64,000 nt of DNA from IMG/VR virus record IMGVR_UViG_3300027793_000052, positions 186,001 through 250,000 of that record; one strand, 5' to 3'. Made by a program: the position numbers and the translations under genes. This DNA comes from a virus. The number at the start of each line of letters is the position of its first letter. The first letter of the stretch is position 1. The notes beneath the pieces were generated by a model, which was not told the DNA's origin, ran no database searches, and saw nothing but the letters and a program-made list of their open reading frames with translations. This document shows positions 56,571-64,000 of the stretch, one piece after another.

Positions 56571-59500
56571 ATGTCAAACCAAATAAATCCGTTCAATTAC
56601 AATATAGACAACTTCGATAGTGGTTTTTTAGGACCAATATCGGATACCAATTTTCGTAATTTCTTATTTACACATAGTTTAGCTTCTGTAAATCCAATAG
56701 TGGGAGGTGTTTTAGGTGGAAACCCTTTAGCTGATAGAGGTACAGAATATGATATTGCACAATCAACATTTAACGTTATAGACATACCAAATCTTACAGA
56801 CGTTGCTGTTCAACCTTCATTTTATAATAACCTAACAGAACCAAGACCGGATAATTTAGATAGAAATTTACAACAAATAAATCAACAAGTTGTTGATAAT
56901 ACAAGTGTAAGTTCGACTAATCCTGATCAGGAAGGTCGAAACGTGGATGCTGCAACATTATTAAATATCAACCCAACAATTATTGATTTACCAGGGTTAA
57001 AAGAAGTTTCCAATACACCTTCATTTTATAATAATTTTACTAACCCTAAACAAGATAATTTAGACTTTAATCCAACTAAAGATGAATTAATAAGTTGGTA
57101 CCCTTACCAAAATTATATAAATATATTAAACCAAGAATATGATACATACAATACTGATTGGACGGTACCAACAACACTTAGAATAGGGTATGTTGGCAAT
57201 GTTGATGAATGGGTATTGGGTGGTAATATAGTCACAACGTCTGATGTAAGGGATCGTGGTTATTATATGTTAAACAACGTATATGGACCTAAAGATATTA
57301 TACAGTACTATACCTCTAACAATAAAAGAGAAAATAATTCTTCTGTAGTAGAACAATTAGATGAAGTATTAACACAAGGTACAGGTTTTAAACAATACAA
57401 TACAAAAGTTAGTGGTGATTTTAGAGACGCTTTATTATCTAGAAGTTTAGGTGTTGGTATTATACCTTTTAGCGAAGTTAGTTCAGGCATAAATTATGAA
57501 CCAATAGAAGGTGAAGGACCATCAGAGTTGGATAAAGAGGCTAGAAAAAGACGTGGTATTGAGTTAAAAAATAGGATACAATTAAACTTTGTTGATGATA
57601 CTTTAGGTATTGTAAACACGAATGTTTTTGGTATTTTAGCCGGTGGCACTTTATTAAATAGAGATTTTAGTATTACAAGACCTAAGAGTAATCTAGGTAA
57701 GGTGGCCGATTTTATAGCAAACCTTACAGGTTTTAATTACCCTAAGAGTATATTAGAACCAGATGATTTAAATTTATTATCTTATAATAAAGAAGTACAA
57801 GTAGGTAGAGAAATAAACCCAAGCAACATTAATGAAATTGATGTTGCGAGTGATTTATTGGATAGAACAGGTAAAGCCACTCGTGAACTAATAATAGATA
57901 CTACAAATATAAATAAATACGGTCCTAACTTTGAAGGTGAATATACAAAATTTAACGATGGTACGTATTTAAGTGATGATGATAGTTTAATAACTAAACA
58001 AAATCAAAAAAGGGGACCCATACCAACAAATGATGGTGAAGTATCTGATGATACACAAGAAGGTGGTTTTTACGGACAAAATGAATACCCAAGAAAAAAT
58101 CCGTTTTCTTATGTTTCCGGATTTAACTCATTGGACAATAATCCAGACATTACAGACCACACCAAATTTGTATGGACATCAAATGAAACCGAAAATAAAA
58201 AATCATCTAACCCTTTTAAAAAAGGTTTATTAAAATATACACAAAATATAGTAAACAATAGTAAGAGTGATTTAAATAAATTAGGTGGTTATATAGGTTA
58301 TTTCGATTCATTGGAATCTAAAAAAGATGGTGTACACAAAACAGGAAGTGACAATCCATCCACAAATCCAACACTACCATCAAAAGGTAATCAAGTTAGG
58401 AATGTTAGAGTTAAAAAAGGTGGTGGAACTGAAGGTGGTGATTTGTATTGTCGTTCATGGGCATCAACTAATAGGTTTGGTAAGTCATATGAAGATTTGG
58501 TTAGAAGTGGCGGTAATTGGTGGTTAGGTGTAAAAAATAATAAAAATTTAGTTAAAGATGATAATTCATTATTAACTATGAATTACGGTAAAAACCCAAC
58601 TGGTATACCTAAAATAGCTTGGACAAAGGAAGATTTAGATAGGTTTAAAAAAATTGTACGTTCAGAGGGTGATACTAGAGGTATGGTAATACCATACATG
58701 TTTTCAATTGAAAACTTGGCTTGGAAGGATGCTGTTCAATACAGATACTTACCACCATCAGAAAGAGGACCTAATAGTGGTAGAATTATGTGGTTTCCAC
58801 CTTATAATTTAAATTTTAGTGAAAATAATTCCGTTAATTGGGAAACAACAAGTTTTATAGGTAGAGGAGAACCAATATATACTTACAATAATTCAGAACG
58901 TACTGGTAATTTAGATTTTACTATAATTGTTGATCATCCTTCAGTATTAAACCAACTTAGGGATGACTTTGTTAGTAAAGTAACCGATGAGAAAGCTAGA
59001 GATAATATATACCATTCATTTTTTGCTGGATGTAATATGAAAGAACTAGAAGAATTATTTTCAAGTTATCAAATAGCGGATAAAGAATTAACAAACGAAG
59101 AAATAGGTTTTACACCAGATACACAACAATATCAACCCGTGACTGCTTCTAAACCAAAAGCCCCACCATTTGATGAGATTAAAATTTATTTTGAAAATTG
59201 TAGAAGTAGTACAGGAGATTATGGACCACCCAAAAATATAGGAAGATCTGTAAGTGATTTATTTGTATATGGTTATGAAGACACCAAATCAACAATAGCA
59301 GGTGATAACCCTAATTTAGATATTTGTAGTGGTACCACTGGATTAAACGCCGGTGTTATTGATAAAATTTCTAAATTAGTTGAGTTTCTTTTGACGCCTG
59401 ATGGTAAAAATTATAAAATAAACATTGTTGGTTACACATCACCTGCCGACCCTTCTTCAGGTTTTAATCAAAAATTAGCGGAAGACAGAGTTAACAGTGT

Positions 59501-61016
59501 TTATAATTTACTTTATGATGATTTAGTTAATTTTGAAGACGGTGATGGTGTAAAATTAGATTGTGGTGAGGGTTGTAACGAATATTATCCTAAAGAAGTT
59601 GATATGCCAAGAGACATAAGGTGGTCTTTAAAATATAACCCACTTAGTGATGATGTTGGTAGTGGTTGCCCTAATTCTACAAAAATTAATGGTCGTTGTC
59701 CTGACGGTAATCCTTGTTCAAGTACACCTTTGGAAGACGGTCAAGCAAATTCAAAAACCGCTAAACTACAAAGATATGTTTCTATTACATTAGAAGAAAA
59801 TACTGATATACAAACTTCTATTTTAAATACAATAAATTTAAAAAATCAACCAGAGTTTTTAAAACAACAAGAATTAAAAAACAAACAAGAAAGGGACGCT
59901 AGAGAAAGTTTAATAGGTAGATTTATAACAGAAATGGATTATTTTTCAGAATTAGAAAGAACCGACCCTGTGGCTTTTAAAAATTTACATGACAAAATTG
60001 ATAACTTTCATCCAGCCTTTCATTCTATGACACCTGAAGGTCTTAACTCTCGTTTAACATTTTTATTACAATGTACAAGACAAGGACCACAATTAATAGA
60101 TGAAGGTACTACACCACAAAACATGGTGTTCGGTAGACCACCCATTTGTGTTTTAAGAATTGGTGATTTTTATCATACTAAAATTGTTATCGATTCCGTT
60201 AATATAACTTATGAACCTTTACAATGGGATTTAAATCCAGAAGGTATTGGTGTACAACCTATGATTGCCAAAGTTAGTATGGGATTTAAGTTTATTGGTG
60301 GTTCTTCATTGGGTGGACCTATAAAACAACTACAAAACGCTGTGTCTTATAACTTTTTTGCTAACACAGGTGTTTATAGACCGTTTAAGAAAATTGTCGA
60401 CGATAACGTTCAAAGTAAAAAATCTTTAGTTTATGGAGCCTTTTTAACACCTGATCAGGCAGAAGATTTTTATAACCCAAAATTAGGTAGTGAGGATAAT
60501 CCAATACAACTAAAGGAGGTTGAAATAACCGCTGGTAATGATGATACTAGTAATGTAACTACGGATGATAAAACTAAAAAAGAAATAGAAGACGGTTCGT
60601 CAAAAAATTTAGATGACAAAGAAAAAACAACAGACGGTGACAATAAACCTAAAACAACAACACCAAAAGAAAAAGTAGATGTAGGTCAAATAATAGTTAA
60701 CGCAAACGGTACTGTAACAGTAAGTGACATAAACACAACAGTTAAAAAAGGTGGTACATATAGAGTTCTTTACAAACTTGTTAATAAAATGATATCACCG
60801 GTTATTATAACAAATGTTAGTTATTCTGATTGTCCTTCTTGTACTAAACCCACATCACAATTCCCAAAACAACCTGTTTTAAAAAATCAAACAATAGATA
60901 TATGGGTTTACGACACACCAAAAATAGACTTATATACGCAGAAAAGTGCAAATATAAATTTAATTACTAATGGACCTAAAAGTATTGTAATAAAACCTAT
61001 AATAAAACCAGAATAA
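56571..61016 (+). CDS. Large multi-domain baseplate protein with OmpA-like insert and DUF1573-like end
   Basis: 1481 residues. Residues about 735-790 ('WFPPYNLNFSENNSVNWET', 'IGRGEPIYTYNNSERTGNL') are a conserved baseplate element of myophages and contractile injection systems. An insert at about 867-1073 resembles an OmpA-like peptidoglycan-binding domain, with 'INIVGYTSPADPSSGFNQKL' and 'AEDRVNSVYNLL', and contains many Cys. After it, 'NPEGIGVQPMIAKVSMGFKF' returns to baseplate-type sequence. The last ~110 residues ('YRVLYKLVNKMISPVIITNV', 'CPSCTKPTSQFPKQPVLKNQ') look like a DUF1573-type immunoglobulin fold common in Bacteroidota. Likely baseplate or hub, perhaps contacting the cell wall. 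Start after AAGGA; the next gene is 1 base away. Confidence 0.75.
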   Translation: MSNQINPFNYNIDNFDSGFLGPISDTNFRNFLFTHSLASVNPIVGGVLGGNPLADRGTEYDIAQSTFNVIDIPNLTDVAVQPSFYNNLTEPRPDNLDRNLQQINQQVVDNTSVSSTNPDQEGRNVDAATLLNINPTIIDLPGLKEVSNTPSFYNNFTNPKQDNLDFNPTKDELISWYPYQNYINILNQEYDTYNTDWTVPTTLRIGYVGNVDEWVLGGNIVTTSDVRDRGYYMLNNVYGPKDIIQYYTSNNKRENNSSVVEQLDEVLTQGTGFKQYNTKVSGDFRDALLSRSLGVGIIPFSEVSSGINYEPIEGEGPSELDKEARKRRGIELKNRIQLNFVDDTLGIVNTNVFGILAGGTLLNRDFSITRPKSNLGKVADFIANLTGFNYPKSILEPDDLNLLSYNKEVQVGREINPSNINEIDVASDLLDRTGKATRELIIDTTNINKYGPNFEGEYTKFNDGTYLSDDDSLITKQNQKRGPIPTNDGEVSDDTQEGGFYGQNEYPRKNPFSYVSGFNSLDNNPDITDHTKFVWTSNETENKKSSNPFKKGLLKYTQNIVNNSKSDLNKLGGYIGYFDSLESKKDGVHKTGSDNPSTNPTLPSKGNQVRNVRVKKGGGTEGGDLYCRSWASTNRFGKSYEDLVRSGGNWWLGVKNNKNLVKDDNSLLTMNYGKNPTGIPKIAWTKEDLDRFKKIVRSEGDTRGMVIPYMFSIENLAWKDAVQYRYLPPSERGPNSGRIMWFPPYNLNFSENNSVNWETTSFIGRGEPIYTYNNSERTGNLDFTIIVDHPSVLNQLRDDFVSKVTDEKARDNIYHSFFAGCNMKELEELFSSYQIADKELTNEEIGFTPDTQQYQPVTASKPKAPPFDEIKIYFENCRSSTGDYGPPKNIGRSVSDLFVYGYEDTKSTIAGDNPNLDICSGTTGLNAGVIDKISKLVEFLLTPDGKNYKINIVGYTSPADPSSGFNQKLAEDRVNSVYNLLYDDLVNFEDGDGVKLDCGEGCNEYYPKEVDMPRDIRWSLKYNPLSDDVGSGCPNSTKINGRCPDGNPCSSTPLEDGQANSKTAKLQRYVSITLEENTDIQTSILNTINLKNQPEFLKQQELKNKQERDARESLIGRFITEMDYFSELERTDPVAFKNLHDKIDNFHPAFHSMTPEGLNSRLTFLLQCTRQGPQLIDEGTTPQNMVFGRPPICVLRIGDFYHTKIVIDSVNITYEPLQWDLNPEGIGVQPMIAKVSMGFKFIGGSSLGGPIKQLQNAVSYNFFANTGVYRPFKKIVDDNVQSKKSLVYGAFLTPDQAEDFYNPKLGSEDNPIQLKEVEITAGNDDTSNVTTDDKTKKEIEDGSSKNLDDKEKTTDGDNKPKTTTPKEKVDVGQIIVNANGTVTVSDINTTVKKGGTYRVLYKLVNKMISPVIITNVSYSDCPSCTKPTSQFPKQPVLKNQTIDIWVYDTPKIDLYTQKSANINLITNGPKSIVIKPIIKPE

Positions 61017-61017
61017 T

Positions 61018-61338
61018 ATGGCAAAACAATATTACGATAGATATCAAAATTTTAAAATTAACAATGAAGTAAAACCCTTACCTTTTATAAAAATACCAGA
61101 AAACACTTCTGATATTTTTATCGAATATAAAAGTAGGACAAGACTTGACATTGTTTCACAAAGGTATTATGGTGTACCTTATTATGGTTGGTTAATATTA
61201 CAGGCTAACCCACAATACGGTGGTTTAGAATTTGATATACCTGTCGGTAGTGTTATAAGAGTACCATACCCGTTAAACACCGTCCTACAAAGATACCAAG
61301 AAAATTTAAATACATATAATATTTTATACAATAAATAA
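61018..61338 (+). CDS. Baseplate wedge protein, gp53/LysM-like
   Basis: 106 residues. The core 'TRLDIVSQRYYGVPYYGWLI' followed by 'NPQYGGLEFDIPVGSVIRVP' is the LysM-like or gpX/gp53-like pattern: a helix-strand unit with 'R-x-D-x-I-x-x-x-Y-Y-G' and a closing 'P-x-G-x-x-I-R-V-P'. In T4, gp53 fixes baseplate wedges; in P2 and related systems gpX holds the hub. It lies between two large baseplate proteins, overlapping neither by more than a base, and fits either role. Confidence 0.75.
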   Translation: MAKQYYDRYQNFKINNEVKPLPFIKIPENTSDIFIEYKSRTRLDIVSQRYYGVPYYGWLILQANPQYGGLEFDIPVGSVIRVPYPLNTVLQRYQENLNTYNILYNK

Positions 61339-61347
61339 TTTTAATTA

Positions 61348-64000
61348 ATGGGTTTATCGGAAAGTGAATTTAAACCAAAAGTTGATCCGACGGTTGGTGG
61401 TTTTAACAATATTAAAATAATAGATCCAAATCCTGCTGGTCAAGTTGTACCACATGAAGATATGATTATTTATGCTAGTTTAAGAGCTAGACAAAAAACA
61501 AAAACAGTACTTACTGAAGACGAAAATAGTAATTTAGTTATAGAACCAATTACACCAGTAAATACTATAGAATTAATATCACCACAACAAACAGAAATAA
61601 TTGATAATAAATTATTATTTAAAACAAAACCCAATCTTACTACTGATTGGACTGAGATTGGTGGGACATTAAAAAATGTGGGTAGTGATTTTGAAGGTTT
61701 TGGAATAACTAATATAAATATAGAAATAAAATCACAAACAACACCGATAGTTAACATAGATTTTGTTGATGTTCGTGGGGCTACATTATTTGAACAAGGT
61801 TCTTGTTCACCTTATGGTTTATTTTTTAATTTACCATACCCTATTTTTGAATTAACTTTAAAAGGATATTATGGTAGACCAGTAAAATATTACCTTAATT
61901 TAATGAATTTTACTTGTAAATTTAATTCATCTAACGGTAACATGGAGTGTTCTGGTAAATTCATAGGTTATACATTTGCTTTTCTTTCTGACATGATTGT
62001 TGGTTACATAGCTGCTTCACAATTTTTAGATGAAGATAAATATAAACCACAACAAATATTAAGAGAAAAATACAAAGCCACTAAAATACATTACAACAAT
62101 CAAGAATTGGATAGTGATATAGATGATACATCACCATTTTCACCTTGGTGTGACAATACGGCTATAGGTGATAATAGATGTACTACTATAATGGATTTGG
62201 TAAAACTTATTAATGTTTTTGAAAAAGACAACAAATCCAACATTATTAAAAGTCCGGAATTTTTTGAGTTACAAAACTTAGAGGCTCTACAAAAATTATT
62301 GACACAATATCGTGACACTGTTACAACTTTAATTAATCAATTACAAAGCCAAAACTATCTTTTTGAAAATAGTGAGGCTTATAAAGATGAAAATTTACCA
62401 CCACTTAAACAAAAATTAGTTTTAAATAACCCTGATCAAATTAATGAATTAAATAAACAAGATAGTGGTTTATTATACGGTTATTTTAATAAAAAAAATG
62501 GTACATTTTTAAATTTAGTAAAAGATATTTTAATAAAAAAAATAACAAATAATGATGTTTATGGTGATAGGTATACTAATTGTTTAAGTGAGGGTTTTAA
62601 CAATGATTATGTAAAAAGTATAGAAGAAAAAAATCCTGAAGAACAATTATATACTTTTTTTTATAATCTATTAGATAATAAACCTTTTCAATACGGTATT
62701 TTAAAAGGAATGTCTTATGCTGATAGCAATCAGATACAAAAAGATAAAAACGGTCAAACAATAAGTTTTATAGATTTTGGTTTTATATTAAAAGATATTG
62801 ACAATTCTTTAAAAATTTTAAATAACAACTCCTCAGACCCAAATCAACTTGGTGTAATAAATAAAAAAAGGTTAGAAGTTAATAAGGCAATCAATAATGT
62901 TTTTAGCACAACAATTGGTTTTAAACCCTCAATAAGAAATATATTTACTGTCATACTATGTAACACTGAAACTTTTATTGACATATTAGTAGACTTACAA
63001 GTAAAGGCTGAAGAATACCATGAACAAAACACACAAGTAACACCAAATGGACAAGGTGATATTTTTTCTGGTTATGATAAAGTATACCCATGGCCAACTT
63101 ACATTGAAAAAGGTTATACACCCCCATCTGGTTCTGCCAAAAACCAAGGTGAAAAAGAAGTATATCCAGGTAGAAGATACCCTAATTGGGTTGAGTGTAT
63201 ATTTGTTGAAGATTTTTTAAAAGCATTAAAAAAGTTTAAAGAAGAGACAAAAATAATTGAAAATGATACAACTGGTATAGGTGGTTTTGACAATTATGTA
63301 CCAATAAACCCATTGGAGTCACCTTTGTGGTATGAAAACCCTACAAAATACAAAGATGTTCACGATAAAGAAACCACTTACAGGATTATAGGTGAAAGAG
63401 CTTTTATTAATTTAGATCACAGTTATTTTTCACCAATTAGAATGACACCTGACATGTTGGACATGCCATTAGGTATTAGAAGGAAAGAAACAGAATGGAA
63501 TCCTATTAAAAACACAGATAATGGTCAGGACGATATTGCATCTATATTAGGAGCAATGGATGCTTGGAATTTATTAAACAGTAAAGATGACGGTGATAAA
63601 ATAAGTCTTGAGTTAAATTTAATTCTTAAAGAAAATGATCCCGAAAAATTTATACAATCCGTATTAAGTCGTTTAAAAACAGACGGATTTAATTGGACGG
63701 AAAAAACAGCAGCAGAAATATCCAATTTAAATACTACAATATCAACTGGAAGTACGTTAGGTGCTTCATATGGTTTTAATTGGGATGACGTGTATTATGT
63801 ATTAGATACTGGTAATAATGGAATAAAGTTAGACACTCTTGGAAAAGTTGTTATTCATGCTAATCCACATAAAATGGATTTCAATAATTTATTTAAAATA
63901 ATACCAGCACCAAACGGATCACCTGAAAGTAGTACTAGACAAATAGAAATAACCAATGACAAATTAGTTAGTCAAATAAACAACTACTCCGATAAAATAT
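61348..64000 (+). CDS. Large baseplate protein, N-terminal 884 residues (cut by window edge)
   Basis: Starts at ATG 61348 (MGLSESEFKPKVDPTVGGF), 9 bases after the gp53-like stop, and is open to the window end. The N-terminal part contains 'PIVNIDFVDVRGATLFEQGS', 'LPYPIFELTLKGYYGRPVKY' and 'GKFIGYTFAFLSDMIVGYI', a sequence plan I recognise from baseplate hub or wedge proteins of marine and Bacteroidota myophages. Later parts are Lys/Asn rich with long helical stretches (about 300-560). The product continues beyond the window. A gp6- or hub-like role is plausible; the exact counterpart is not determined. Confidence 0.75.
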   Translation, partial: MGLSESEFKPKVDPTVGGFNNIKIIDPNPAGQVVPHEDMIIYASLRARQKTKTVLTEDENSNLVIEPITPVNTIELISPQQTEIIDNKLLFKTKPNLTTDWTEIGGTLKNVGSDFEGFGITNINIEIKSQTTPIVNIDFVDVRGATLFEQGSCSPYGLFFNLPYPIFELTLKGYYGRPVKYYLNLMNFTCKFNSSNGNMECSGKFIGYTFAFLSDMIVGYIAASQFLDEDKYKPQQILREKYKATKIHYNNQELDSDIDDTSPFSPWCDNTAIGDNRCTTIMDLVKLINVFEKDNKSNIIKSPEFFELQNLEALQKLLTQYRDTVTTLINQLQSQNYLFENSEAYKDENLPPLKQKLVLNNPDQINELNKQDSGLLYGYFNKKNGTFLNLVKDILIKKITNNDVYGDRYTNCLSEGFNNDYVKSIEEKNPEEQLYTFFYNLLDNKPFQYGILKGMSYADSNQIQKDKNGQTISFIDFGFILKDIDNSLKILNNNSSDPNQLGVINKKRLEVNKAINNVFSTTIGFKPSIRNIFTVILCNTETFIDILVDLQVKAEEYHEQNTQVTPNGQGDIFSGYDKVYPWPTYIEKGYTPPSGSAKNQGEKEVYPGRRYPNWVECIFVEDFLKALKKFKEETKIIENDTTGIGGFDNYVPINPLESPLWYENPTKYKDVHDKETTYRIIGERAFINLDHSYFSPIRMTPDMLDMPLGIRRKETEWNPIKNTDNGQDDIASILGAMDAWNLLNSKDDGDKISLELNLILKENDPEKFIQSVLSRLKTDGFNWTEKTAAEISNLNTTISTGSTLGASYGFNWDDVYYVLDTGNNGIKLDTLGKVVIHANPHKMDFNNLFKIIPAPNGSPESSTRQIEITNDKLVSQINNYSDKI

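Overview
The window is a 64-kb AT-rich stretch (roughly two thirds A+T by eye) of a large contractile-tailed (T4-like) bacteriophage genome. Recognisable phage parts are a family B DNA polymerase (cut by the left edge), a SNF2-type helicase, neck and sheath-terminator candidates in T4 order (gp14-like, gp15-like), the tail sheath, the tail tube, a T4_baseplate-family hub protein, the tape measure protein, a gp53/LysM-like wedge protein, large baseplate proteins (the last cut by the right edge), and two arrays of long tail-fibre and adhesin genes. No tRNA, integrase, capsid, portal or terminase gene is visible here.

Several independent signs point to a Bacteroidota host. Gene starts almost never carry a Shine-Dalgarno sequence and instead follow A-rich stretches. 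Five intergenic regions carry a TTG/TTTG box 19 or 20 bases before TAnnTTTG or a one-base variant, which is the Bacteroidota housekeeping promoter pattern. One small secreted protein has a Bacteroidota-looking signal peptide ending before Gln. A baseplate protein ends in a domain resembling DUF1573. This host assignment is inference.

Layout: 1-16440 lies on the minus strand (polymerase, small virion proteins, LamG and beta-helix adhesins, fibres, neck-like protein, helicase). Positions 16524-33635 lie on the plus strand (neck and terminator proteins, then a second fibre array with a 2687-residue protein and three tandem glycine-rich adhesins), with a GIY-YIG homing endonuclease inserted. Positions 33980-64000 carry the tail morphogenesis genes on the plus strand. 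This part is interrupted by two related zinc-finger/PD-(D/E)xK homing endonucleases (next to the sheath and tube genes), by small proteins sharing a short amphipathic N-terminal motif, and by minus-strand islands: a RHH-type regulator, a two-TM membrane protein, an SPFH/small membrane protein/ClpP operon, a possible small RNA and an M20-type peptidase.

Two regulatory signatures divide these genes. Late structural genes on both strands usually have ATATTTAT(A/T) a short way upstream. Most of the minus-strand islands have the host-type promoter instead. The most unusual items are the SPFH-ClpP operon, the shared terminal motif on otherwise unrelated proteins (a capsid- or virion-targeting candidate), the possible small RNA at 49152-49300, a possible +1 or -2 frameshift joining two baseplate hub reading frames, and the modular fibre genes with shared cassettes and a shared C-terminal Gly-Gly-x-Tyr.
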